Shown here one piece after another: positions 11,252 through 41,824 of a stretch of DNA of 64,000 nt. Each line of letters starts with the position of its first letter. Within the stretch, counting starts at the first letter, position 1. Under the pieces are notes generated by a model that did no database searches, was not told the DNA's origin, and was given only the letters and a program-made list of their open reading frames with translations. The stretch is from assembly GCF_033958435.1 (NCBI RefSeq), contig NC_134137.1, positions 123,106,001 to 123,170,000 on the forward strand. Reading direction: 5' to 3'. Made by a program: the position numbers and the translations under genes. This DNA comes from Carettochelys insculpta (Eukaryota; Chordata; Testudines; Carettochelyidae).

Positions 11252-11639
11252 ACGCTGGCAGGTCCCCCACTGCACCCCCCCGATCCTACACAACACTCCC
11301 TGCCCCTACGCCCACACCACAGAGCACCCAAGAGCACCCCCCCCACTTTTCTTGTAAATAAAAACACACGTTTTTCGTCAAACCAGAATATATATGTTGA
11401 ACTCATTATTATATCATAACTATGTACAGCCAAAATAAACATTATATATGTATATATACATATTATAAGATGAAAGGAAAAAAAAGGGGAAGACAAGGAA
11501 GGGGTGAACTATTTACATGGGGGGCAGGTATCATCATAACATAACAGAACAGGGGTCTAATACAAAATATTTACAAATGATAGGTGAAGGGGATATATAC
11601 AAAGGGGGAGGGGGGGCCACGTCCTGGGCCCCACACCCT
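11252..11639. other. Convergent 3' region between the two Harbinger genes
   Basis: An AATAAA hexamer on the plus strand (about 11357) follows the transposase stop, a likely poly(A) signal. AT-rich sequence follows, then the 3' end of the minus-strand partner gene. Confidence 0.5.
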
Positions 11640-13229
11640 CTAATGTCCAGTGCTGGGGGTGGGCGGCCGCGACCCACGCCTCGGCCGCAGCCCACGCTGG
11701 GGCTGGCTGGGGGCTGGGCGGACCAGGAGATAAGGCTGGCGGGTGTCAGCTGGCCCCAGGTCCCCCTCGGCAGAAGGGCCCTCGGTGGCGGACGGCGGTG
11801 TGACGGTGGGTGGAGCAGCGGGTGGAGCGGCGGGTGGAGCAGGCAGGGCGGGCAGAGCGGCGGCCGGCGTGGCATGGAGGGCCAGGTAGTCTGCGATGCG
11901 CTCAAATTTGTCCATAAAGGCCCCCCATGCCTCCTGGCGCCAGGCCAGTGCCCGCTCCTGGAGTTGGAGGCGCTGCTCCTCCACCCGCAGGGGCTGCTCG
12001 GAGACCTCCAGCTGCCTACGGAGGATGGCCAGCAGCTGGGGGTCCGTCGCCGTCCTCGGATGGTGCTGGGTCCACCGTCGTCCCCACCCTGGGGCAGGTC
12101 GGTGCTCCGCTGAGGGGCTGGCCTGGAGTGATGGCCCCGGTGGGCTCTCTGGGACCACTGACACCTCGCCGGCGCTCTCTGTTCCTTCCGATGGTGCAGC
12201 TGTGGAACACGGGGGGAAGAAGAGTGGAGACAGCCGTTAGTGTGGCCCCCGAGCCGTGGCCCTTGTCCCCCCACCCCTCTGCTGCTGGTTCCCCATTCCC
12301 GTCCCCGGGAGATGCTGCTGCTGCTGCCGCTGATGGTTGTCCCACCCCCTACCCCCGGGGGACCCTAGGTTCCGCTCCCCCAATCCCCAGGGATGGTGCA
12401 TGGTACTGTCATGCTGGGGGGGCAGGGGCTGATGCAGTCTTCTGAGGGACATGCCACTGCTGTCCTTGGGGCCATGGTCATCTGGGCATGTGGAGGTCCC
12501 TGGTCATATCTGTTACCCCCGCCCCTCAACCCCGGGGGTGTGCACCGTGGGGGTACATACCTGATGGTCCACTCCCACAGTCCGGGGACACCCAGTGGGC
12601 GGATGCCCTGCTGGAGCTCCGGGACGGGATATGGATCCGGAGCCCCCCATTGCTGGAGGAGGATCCCCCCTTCTCCTCCTCCTCCGGTGCCCCAGGGCTG
12701 GGGGGCTTACCTCCGGGGCGTGCTCCGCCTCCGGGGCCTGCTGGGGCTCATCAGCCGAGGTTTCAAGAGTGGCCGGAGGGGAGGAGGTGTGCTGGGGGCC
12801 CAGGATGGCCCTGAGCTCCCTGTAAAAGGGGCAAGTGACAGGGGCGGCCCCAGATCAGCCGGCCGCATCCCAGGCCTGGGCATAACCCTGCCGCAGCTCC
12901 TTCACCTTACTCCTGACGTGGTCAGGAGTGCAGGCAGGGTGACCCCGGGTGTCCAGGCCCTCGGCCAGCCGAGCGAACGCATCCACATTCTGCCTCTTGC
13001 TCCCCATTACCTGGAGCACCTCCTCCTCACTCCAGAGCCCCAGCAGGTCCCGAAGCTCGGCCTCCATCCAGGAAGGGCCCCGCTGCCGCTTCCCAGCCTG
13101 GCTGCTGGTCTGGAAGCCCTGGCTCCCCTTGGGGGGGTGTGCCCTGGGGGTGCTTAAGGGGCTGGGGGGCGGCCATCGCAGTGGTGGGGGGTTGGTGTGT
13201 CTGCAGAGGAGCGTGCAGGCTGGCCGCAT
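11640..13229 (-). pseudogene. Harbinger SANT/Myb-like partner gene, copy 1 (broken)
   Basis: Exon 1 (about 13229-12561) encodes a SANT/Myb-like domain: GPSWMEAELRDLLGLWSEEE, then MGSKRQNVDAFARLAEGL and VRSKVKELRQGYAQAWD. A TGA at 12855-12857 interrupts it just after AWDAAG, where the frame otherwise continues as SGAAPVTCPFYRELR. A frameshift follows near 12680. The donor GTATGT is at 12560 and the acceptor CCACAG ends at 12200. Exon 2 (12199-11640) encodes a proline-rich linker, a Leu/Gln/Glu-rich helix (RRQLEVSEQPLRVEEQRLQL) likely to coil, and the conserved ALAWRQEAWGAFMDKFERIA block. In this superfamily such proteins help the transposase bind the ends and enter the nucleus (known for the family). 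The stop and frameshift make this copy non-functional. Confidence 0.8.
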
Positions 13230-13423
13230 GGCTGTGCTGCTGCCTGCACACTCTCTCAGCTTCCTGCACAGGAAGGCAGGGGGCGGGGAGCTTTAAGGGG
13301 CCGCTGCACGTGGCCACCATCGAGCTCAGGGGCTGGAGAGAGCGTCTCTCACCCCCTCAGCTGATGGCCGCCATGGTGGACCCCGCTATTTCGATGTTGC
13401 GAGATGCGCAATGGCTACACGTT

Positions 13424-13454
13424 CCCTACTTCGACGTTGAACGTTGAAGTAGGG
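13424..13454. repeat. 31-bp subterminal palindrome, copy 1
   Basis: The left arm reads ccctacttcgacgtt and the right arm is its reverse complement with one mismatch. The same palindrome is perfect at 15666-15696 and has one mismatch at 48197-48227. It lies about 160 bp inside the element end in each case. Confidence 0.8.
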
Positions 13455-13612
13455 CGCTATTCCCATTTCCTGATGGGGATAGCGACTTCGACGTCTCGCC
13501 GCCTTATGTCGATGTCAACTTCGAAATAGCGCCCGCCACATGTAGCCGTGACGGGCGCTATTTCGAAGTTGGCACGGCTACTTCGAAGTAGCCGGCACGT
13601 GTAGATGTGGCT

Positions 13613-13980
13613 TATGTGTTTTTAGTTCCTTTATTTACTCTCTTTTGGCTCAGCTGTATTTCAGTAGCTGAAAAGTATAATCATGGATTGCAAACACCAG
13701 GCTTACTTCTTCACTTCATCACTTAAATGCTGAGAAATCAATATGATTAATTTAATTTTTAAATCATTTAGAGACAGGGAAAAATGGTGTCTGTTTAGTT
13801 ACGTGAGCAGTAAACTCCTGCAAGAAGCTGTAGCAGCTCTGTGTTTTCTTAAGTTGTTAAAGAAAGTTAGCTGTTAGATCTTGCGTTTATCCTTTTAGCC
13901 CTCTATTCTATCTTTTCTAAAAGGCCTTGAACTTCCTGTGCAATTCTTAAATGGTACTAAGTCAGAACTTTGTGACTTAA
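13613..13980. other. Non-coding spacer
   Basis: AT-rich sequence after the Harbinger end with nothing recognisable. Confidence 0.4.
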
Positions 13981-14254
13981 AGGTTGTCTACAGTACACCA
14001 GGGATTGATGCTTCAGTTATTGATCCACCAGGCATTGATTTATCACATCTGCTTAGATGTGATAAGTTGATCTCTCTGCACTCTCCCGTTGATGGCGGTA
14101 CTCCACCAAAATGAGAAGAGTGGCTGGTGTTGACAGGAAAGCAACCCCAGTTGATCTTAGCGCATGGCAGACACTGTGATAAGTATGTTGACTTCAGCTA
14201 CGCAAATAGCGTAGGTAAAGTAGATCGATGATTATGCAAAGTAGAGCCCAGGCC
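13981..14254. mobile_element. Decayed MITE-like repeat
   Basis: It opens ggttgtctacag and closes gtagagcccaggcc, a weak inverted repeat. The interior has ttgacttcagctacgc and gtagatcgatg motifs close to those near the right end of the repeat at 20290-20574. The ends are too worn to fix a target duplication. Confidence 0.4.
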
Positions 14255-15143
14255 TCAGTGACTACAATGATACCATTAGCCATTAATCAGTTCTGGAAAG
14301 AGGAGCCTGCTTTCTGGGAAAAAGGTAAATGAGGGGATTTTTATGGGGTTGATTTACTTGGTGCAAAACATACAAATAATGGAAAGAGTGCTGTCTGTTC
14401 AGCATTAGATAAAACCCAGCCCCCAGGCAATAGCACTGCTTCTGTGATGAATCTGTAGACCTTTAAACAGTTTTTTTCCTAGTTTTGGAAATGCTCTTAA
14501 GAATCCAAAACCAGCTGATGACATAACTCTTCTGAGATGATGAACTGGTTTGGCAAGGCTGGACACACCCCACAAACAGATTGAGCAATAACAGCCACAG
14601 ACGGAGTTGTTTCTTTCTGATAACACAGCCCTTGTATTCTAGTTGAGATTCAAACTATTCAATCCAAGTCTCTTTCTTGGCTAGGCAATGAGAAAGAATG
14701 AACCTGCTGTATATTATCTATCTGTGAAAAGGAGGCAAAATTTTTTGAGTTAATCAGCCTGTTCAGGGCAATGCAGTCCAACGGCCAATGCACCTTATGT
14801 CATCACTTGTTTGCCTCCTGTTGCACGTGGTGGAATGACAGAATGGAACCGGTGGGACCAGGCATGAGCAGGTTCTCAGAGTGAATGAGCAGCTGATCAG
14901 CAGCATCCTATCTAATTTTCTAGGAAGGTAGGAGAGGAATACTGATGTACGCTCCCCTCATTCACTCAGGCCCATTGTCACAGGAGGGTGAACATCACTT
15001 TGCAGGCACTATTATCAATGGCTACTGACAGATCTAATATAACCGGACTCTAGATCAATATCCAGCCCCAGAACAAACTTATTAACCAAAGGTACTATGG
15101 TTGCTCTGTAGATGAATGCTCTGTATAGTTCCCAGATCATATT
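14255..15143. other. Non-coding spacer
   Basis: No gene or clear repeat was recognised. Confidence 0.4.
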
Positions 15144-15854
15144 GGCTACGTCTACACGTGCACACTACATCGAAGTAGCTTATTTCGATGTAGCGACATC
15201 GAAATAAGCTATTTCAATGAATAGCGTCTACACGTCCTCCAGGGCTGGCAACGTCGACGTTCAACATCGACGTTGGGCAGCACCACATCGAAATAGGCGC
15301 TGCGAGGGAACGTCTACACACCAAAGTAGCACACATCGAAATAAGGGTGCCAGGAACAGCTGCAGACAGGGTCACAGGGCGGACTCAACAGCAAGCCGCT
15401 CCCTTAAAGGGCCCCTCCCAGACACACTTGCACTAAACAGCACAAGATACCCAGAGCCGACAAATGGTTGCAGACCCTGTGCCTGCAGCATGGATCCCCA
15501 GCTGCAGCAGCAGCAGCCAGAAGCCCTGGGCTAAGGGCTGCTGCACACGGTGACCATAGAGCCTCGCAGGGGCTGGAGAGAGAGCGTCTCTCAACCCCTC
15601 AGCTGATGGCCGCCATGGAGGACTCCGCAATTTCGATGTTGCGGGACATGGATCGTCTACACGGTCCCTACTTCGACGTTGAACGTCGAAGTAGGGCGCT
15701 ATTCCCATCCCCCCATGGGGTTAGCGACTTCGACGTCTCGCCGCCTAATGTCTAAGTTAACTTCGAAATAGCACCCAACACGTGTAGCCGTGATGGGCGC
15801 TATTTCGAAGTTGGTGCCGCTACTTTGAAGTAGCGTGCACGTGTAGACACGGCT
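15144..15854 (+). mobile_element. Internally deleted Harbinger copy (711 bp)
   Basis: Ends ggctacgtctacacg (15144-15158) and cgtgtagacacggct (15840-15854) match those of the full copies, and ATT flanks both sides (15141-15143 and 15855-15857). The left part, to about 15535, matches the first 400 bp of copy 1, including the MDP start codon region and a short CAG tract. The right part matches the last 310 bp of copy 1. All catalytic and partner coding sequence is missing, so it could move only with enzyme from a full copy. Confidence 0.9.
15666..15696. repeat. Perfect 31-bp palindrome in the deleted Harbinger copy
   Basis: Fifteen bases (ccctacttcgacgtt), a central g, and an exact reverse complement. 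It is the best preserved of the three copies in the window. Confidence 0.9.
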
Positions 15855-16690
15855 ATTGATGGGGATCATAATAGCAGAATACCAGGGCATAGCAGAGGTG
15901 CCCCTCTCTTCTGAATGACCTGTGTTTGATCTAGAATTTTAATTGAATTTGGTCACCCTGCTAATAGCATCCTAGCCCACTGCTAAATAAAAACGGCTAA
16001 CTAATACAAAACATGGTGCTGAATTCTGAGCACTGCTACTGGTATATAGGTATTGATTACATCTCGTTGGCAAATTGTCTGGGAATATCAAATTCCTTTT
16101 ACTTAAAGGAAACTTCATTAACAGTTGGGTGAAAAGTGCCAATCCATTTCCAAATAAGAAAAATGTATATTAGTGCTTCAAAATGATTGATAACAGCACA
16201 ATATTTTGATTTATACTTTGAAAGAGTAATAAAATAATAAATCGGGAATTGATTCTAAGCTAGTGTTAGTTTCATATATGTACTCTTCAGATCTACCTTT
16301 TACAGGGCCAGAATGATGTAAATCTACCTCAGTACACAGAAAGAGATTAACATGATTAAAACTGCGCTGCACCTGCGTTTGCTCCTTTTCTTAGCTGAAG
16401 CACTAGTCAGTATTTATAAGACAATCATCCTTATGCTTTAACTGGTATTGGCTTTGAAAGTGTGCTTATCTTGCAAATCAATTTTTTAAGAGACAGCTGC
16501 CTCAAAATGTGGAAAGCCTTTTTTTACAATGTTCATTGATTAAAAATGTTTAAATAAAAAGTTATACTTGTTTAATAAGTTGCATGTCTGTCAGTTTTTA
16601 TAGGCATTATCAAAGTGTTTGCATACACTACTTTCAAAAACTGAAAAGCTATTTAACCACTGTGCATCAGTCTGTGTTACCATTCCCGGA
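15855..16690. other. Non-coding spacer
   Basis: AT-rich sequence; no gene or clear repeat. Confidence 0.4.
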
Positions 16691-16925
16691 GAGTCATTAT
16701 CAATGGTTCACAGTTATGCAGGAAAGGCAAAACAAGTGGTTTCAGCTGGGGTCAGTTTTGGATCTGGTTCCCTTCAATATCTTCATCAATGACTTAGCTA
16801 ATGGCATACGGAGTACGCTTATTAAGTTTGCAGATGACACCAAGCTTGGAGGGGTTGCAAGTTCTTTGGAGGAGGGGGTCAGAATTCAAAATGATCTGGA
16901 CAAACTGGAGAAGTGGTCAAAGTAG
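16691..16925 (+). mobile_element. CR1 LINE fragment, RT palm region
   Basis: The plus strand reads GSVLDLVPFNIFINDLANGI, then KFADDTKLGG and LEEGVRIQNDLDKLEKW. This is the RT palm of CR1, with the FADD catalytic box intact. The frame is short and ends at 16925; both flanks of the LINE are missing. Confidence 0.85.
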
Positions 16926-18207
16926 CATTCTAGTGTAGACATAGCTACTGAGTTGATGTTTTCAAGAATTTCCTCATAACCACAAGGAATTGAAAGCTAC
17001 TTGAAAATGAAAAATTAGATTCTGGTGTAACCACACAACAGGAGGAACCAGAGCTCTAAGCCTGCATTTATAGTGTATATGCTTTAATCTGGCCCTGCCA
17101 AAGTGAAGTGAAGTAAAGACCTTTGGTGTTTATAAGTGCTCCAGTTGTTGGATGACTTACTTCTGCGTTAATAAATGTTGCATACAAACCAAACACAATT
17201 TACTCTGCTTGATAATAAAATACATTTATATTCATTTTTAATTGATGGACAAAAACAGAGCCAAAACTGGACGATATTTTCCTGAATTACCCGGGCACTA
17301 TTTAATACAGTACTGATGCAGTTAAAACATAGATATCCATAGTATGGTTCTTGTTTCATGTGTTAGGTATAGAGTTCTAATATAATATTTCTGATGCAGA
17401 CAAAAATATACATTTTATACCAATAGCCACAAATACTACCCTGTTAAATAGCAGATTTACAAGAACTTACTGCCTGATTGCACATTGTACTTCTTCAAAT
17501 GAGCTTAATGGGTAGAAAGCAAAATAAATGACCATTTTATTTCTATGATATTTATACTTTTTGTCTTAAATTATTGTTCTATATGAAAATAAAAGGCTAA
17601 ATCTGACTGTTGCTGTACTCAATTCACTTGAAGTTTACATTCAGTTCAGGTTCACATAAGATTATTTTAATTATAATACACATATCATCCTATGTGGACA
17701 GCTAGAGACATAATAATAATTCACAGATTACTTGCATTCTGACATTGTGGCTATGTAATGAGCTTGATGTTATGAACAGATCTCATGCAGAAAATTCTAC
17801 AAATCTACCAAACAAGCACATTTTCCGTGGTAGTTTTAAAAGTATGAAAATAAAGCACACAATCATGTTAAGAATACTTTACCCACAATGGCAGGCCTAG
17901 AAATAATAACTGTGTTTGGAAATTAACTTATTTCATAATTTTGCCCAGTTGACTGAAGAGAGGATTTGGGCACTGCTGTTTACAAAATGCAAAGCTGGGG
18001 AAGGAAGACCAGAAGATGTATGTCAAAACAAAGTTGGTTGGTGAACCTTTCATCAGCCTTATTTTGAAGAACCACATCCTATTGTCATTTTGCATGTGAA
18101 AATCAATGGTTTTTTCTTTGCAGAAATCAAGGTTAGGGTCTGAGTCTTATTCACGTCTTTGTTCTCTGCCACTAGATAGATGAACTCAGTGAAGGGAAGA
18201 AGACTTG
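16926..18207. other. Non-coding spacer
   Basis: AT-rich sequence with no recognisable gene or repeat. Confidence 0.4.
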
Positions 18208-18444
18208 GAGTTTGTCTACACTCACGCTGCTGCAGTGATGCCACAGTAGTGCTTAGTGAAGATGCTGTCTTTGTACTCCACCTCCCTGCGAGGTCCCGCA
18301 GTGCAAGAAGCCCTCCTCCTGTCAACATAGCGCTTTCTGCACTGCGGGCTTAGGCTGGCATGCCACGTTGCTCAGCCATGGGGATTTTCCACACCCATGA
18401 GTGACGTAGTTATACCTCCCAAAGGCTGTAGTGTAGACCAAGCC
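18208..18444. mobile_element. MITE, Harbinger-like, 237 bp
   Basis: Left end gagtttgtctacac, right end gtgtagaccaagcc. TTG flanks both ends (18205-18207 and 18445-18447). The interior is GC-richer than the flanks and non-coding. Confidence 0.7.
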
Positions 18445-20289
18445 TTGTAAGCAGGTACTATGTTGGGGTTCTCTGCAGGGACCTTGGAATCTTCCAGCAC
18501 ATGAAGCAGAGCATCAGTGCAGTCTGTCTACAGTTCCTATGACTCCCCTCTAGGCAAATATATAGGTTTGGCCTGTGGATTGGCAGAGTAGTGGAGCCAA
18601 TGCCCACATCATGGACTCTCCTCCCCCTCTGATATGATCATGATGTCATGAAATAAAGCTACTCAGAGAGAAAGAGATGCAGGACCCCACACTCCCATTT
18701 GAACTGTCGGGAAAACTCTGATGGAACCGTTTTCCATCAGCAAATGAAATTGTCTTGAAATGGAAACTCATTTGCGTTGGTTTCATGGAAATTTCACCTA
18801 TGAGATAAACCAGAAATATTTTTTATGATGTTGAAATACTTCTTTTGAATGCTTTTGAAATGAAACATTTTGATTTGTATTTTGAAACTATATTTCATTT
18901 TGAGTTTTTAAAATTCTGTGTTATAACATACTGAAATTATGATTGTAGCTAAGCAAAATGTTTCAATCAAGCCAAACCTTTTCTTTTTTTGTAACTTCCT
19001 TTAGTGGAGAATGGAGAAGTTGCTGGTTTCAGTCCAACTGAGAACTAACCCAGTTTTCAAAATCTCAAAATCCTGCGTGAAATGGAGTTTTCATCCTCTT
19101 CTCAGCCCTGCCCCCACTGCAGTCCTACCCCAGAAACAGAACATCTGCAGTGGTTTTCCTATGTTCAGGTCTTCCAAGTCCTTGAAAGATATTGGGATTT
19201 ATCCCTAAGGGTGAGATTCTGGCTTCCCCTAAACAAAGCCCTAGAGTATGAATGCTTTGCATGGTTCATTTGCAAATGGTTTCCAGATGGCATTCTCATA
19301 CTCAGCCTGGAACTAGGGCTCAGGCCAGATGCATTATGGCTCCTAGTACAGGCATGGTTCACTCTGTCACATTCTGGAGGACTTTTGAGTAGAAGATCTA
19401 AAATGTGCGTGGACCCACTGGCCAAGTCCCAGCAACTTTCCTGTCCTTTCTCTTCTCCTGACCTTTCTACACGGTCCATTGAAGCACCTTAAGTGACCTG
19501 AATCTCTTCTTCCACTCACTCACACATTAGAAACTTCCCATTTCTACTGTATAAGGGGCTGTGTGTGCATTTGCAGGAGATCCTGATTTTGCTTTATAGT
19601 CCTTAGGACATGACTTTAAAAAATAGAGTACTGCACTTCATATGGTGCACATTCAGAAGGGAGGTGCAGTGTTATTTTTGAAATGCAATGTTTGGGAAAA
19701 AAAAGTGAATATTTCTAAAATAAATTTTATGTATGTACACAATATACATATAGACGTAAAACTCCACAAAAGGAGCAAAATAATTTAAAGATCAACCTTG
19801 TGAACGTTACATTGACATTGAATGCAAAAGTTGATGGCTTCTTCCTTTAGCATCAAAACTTATTCCGACATTTTCTGTTCTCTGCTATAATTCATAGTTT
19901 CACAAATGCTAATAAGAAACTATTACGAGTAATCAAAATATAAAGAAATACAAATTTCATTTTTATACTTTTCTGTAATCAGTAAATTTTGTAAGGATCA
20001 TTTGGAGTATTACAGTCATATGACTCTTTGCTGTAGAGCAATTTTATTGTTAAACCTCTCACTGGGAAGGGCCAGTACCAATGAAAACAGACATAAACAG
20101 CTGAAATATGACCAAGTGGCTACAATTTTATTTGTTCTTAGTTTGCAGTGACAGGAGGCTGAGCAGCAAGAGCCCACCTTTGGTCTGATGCTGCTTTTAA
20201 TGGGTGATGTTCCACCTGCTGATCAGTCCTAGAGTTTCACAGAGGCACTGGGACTGACCAATAGTGAACCAGGTAACAAGGGGATGCCT
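18445..20289. other. Non-coding spacer
   Basis: No gene was seen. A frame at 19082-19492 has no familiar motif and is probably chance. Confidence 0.4.
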
Positions 20290-20574
20290 TCACTTTGCGG
20301 ATGATTGACCCAGTCAGTGTTGATCTTTTGGGCTTCAATTTCTCCTGCCTAGTAGGGATGCAGGAAATTGAGCTATCTGGAATTGAGAGTTGACCCCTGT
20401 ACTCCTCAATATCACAAGGAGTAAGGGAGGTCAATGGGAGAGTTTCTCCCATCAACCTCCCTGTGGGAGCCAGGTAGGACGATTGTAGATATGTCGATTC
20501 TAGCTATGCAATTGACATAACTATAATTGTGTATCTACAATTGACTTTAATGTCTATTGTAGACCTGGCCAAAG
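20290..20574. mobile_element. MITE-like repeat, left end unclear
   Basis: The right end reads tctattgtagacctggcc, matching the termini of other elements here in reverse. The interior has gtcgattctagctatgca and tatctacaattgac, shared in diverged form with 13981-14254. A matching left end and target duplication were not found. Confidence 0.5.
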
Positions 20575-21850
20575 GAGGACTCCCTTTGGCTGATAAGCAT
20601 CACTTTCCTATTAGTTACTCTGCAATTTGGTACCGGCCTTGTAGGCAGACGCCTATCGCTGCCCAAATTTTTTCTGTCAGAACTGATTTTCAATAGAATA
20701 TTGGGTATTCAACAAAGCGAAATTTTCCACAAGCCCACCTTCCATAGAAAATTTCTACTTTTCATAGCAAAGCCAAAGCCCCAAGATAAGGTAGATTGCA
20801 GTTTTTTTATTTGAAAGCATTTTGGGTTTTTTGATGAAAAATAAAAGTTTTCTACAGAATTCTATATAGCTCTCTTGACACACCAGCTTTCTAGATACTG
20901 TTACATTACCACATCTGTCAGCTGTTTATGTCCAACATTATTTTTGACACTGAGCGAAGAAATTGTTTCTTTTCTCACAGCTTCAAACCTGTACTCACTT
21001 CTACAAAGCATAAATTCCCATTGCTTCACCTGGAGCTTAATTTTCAACTCAGTTTATTGCTTTATTTTTTTTTATAAACAAGATTTTTACTCTCGATTGG
21101 TGGCAGCCACTCAGAGATAGAAAGGAATGGCATATGTAGTAAAACACATGATTAAAGATCACCTTGCATATTGTGTAAGATTATAACACCACTGTTACAT
21201 AGTGATATCTTTTTGAACCTTTTCTAAGTATAATGCATTTAGCCCTCCTAGAAGAAACTTATTGTTAATCACACACTTAATTCTTTTAGTAGAAATAATA
21301 AAATTCTGGATGCATTTTTATGAAATTTGTTATAAGAAAAATCAAGAAAAGTTTTAAATTATTACTTCGTGTTCAAGTGACCTGTTAATTAAGGAATGAC
21401 TCACTTACAGTAGTGACCATACATTTTTCTAATAGTGCCAATAAAATGCTGTCTGCTCATTATTTTAGAGTTATTATACCATATTCTCATAGTTGACTGA
21501 ATACAAATGTCAGGTATCTTTATATACTGACTGATCTAAATAATTTTCAATGGTTTCATTTCCTTCTATTTTGCATGTTATATATTTACTAAGTTCTGTA
21601 GTACCAAGATCTGTTTGCTTGGGAGGAGATGAAGAATTTATCCTTTGTTTGATTCTCTATTACCTGACAGCAAAAAATCTGATAATAAAATACAACAGTT
21701 TATTTCACAGGCTCCCACTCTCATAGAAGTGATTTAAAGAATTGTGCAGTGGCATTTTATTCCTGGTCCTTGTTTTTCTTCTGCTAAAATGCCTCTTACC
21801 ATTCTTCCTGGGATACCCTGTTGCACTGCATTTTATGTAACAGAAATATT
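20575..21850 (-). other. SLC5A7: Probable 3' untranslated and downstream region of SLC5A7
   Basis: AT-rich non-coding sequence directly after the SLC5A7 stop codon (minus strand). The human transcript has a long 3' UTR (recalled), so part of this stretch is likely transcribed; its end cannot be fixed here. Confidence 0.4.
21699..21704 (-). promoter_or_regulatory. Candidate poly(A) signal AATAAA
   Basis: The first AATAAA on the coding strand after the SLC5A7 stop, about 150 nt downstream. Further AATAAA hexamers occur farther on, so the site used is unknown. Confidence 0.25.
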
Positions 21851-41779
<19,929 letters not shown>

Positions 41780-41824
41780 GTTGGAATCACAATTGTTTCC
41801 GGGATTGCTATTTCATTAAGATGT
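41780..41824 (-). other. SLC5A7: SLC5A7 5' UTR part of the first coding exon
   Basis: Forty-five bases lie between a CATTTTCTCCAG acceptor and the ATG. The acceptor implies at least one upstream non-coding exon, as in mammals (recalled); it was not recognised in 41825-64000. Confidence 0.7.

Larger units (their letters stand above)
9439..13612 (+). mobile_element. PIF/Harbinger DNA transposon, copy 1 (4174 bp)
   Basis: The left end is ggctatgtctacacg (9439-9453) and the right end is cgtgtagatgtggct (13598-13612), an imperfect 15-bp terminal inverted repeat. TAT flanks both sides (9436-9438 and 13613-13615), a 3-bp target duplication as expected for PIF/Harbinger. The element carries the usual two genes in convergent orientation: a DDE transposase on the plus strand (10038-11251, one intron) and a SANT/Myb-like partner on the minus strand (about 13230 to 11640). 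Both ends carry subterminal runs of ttcgaagtag, tttcgaaata and a 31-bp palindrome. Copy 2 at 48039-52616 is the same family in opposite orientation. Confidence 0.92.

Noticed and set aside
11517..12113. Plus-strand open frame of about 198 codons opposite the partner gene
   Set aside because: It is the antisense shadow of GC-rich coding sequence on the minus strand and has no family motif.
12393..13157. Plus-strand open frame of about 254 codons
   Set aside because: It lies antisense to the SANT/Myb-like gene in copy 1; the open frame follows from high GC content.
19082..19492. Plus-strand open frame of about 136 codons
   Set aside because: No recognisable domain, no splice support and ordinary composition; likely chance.
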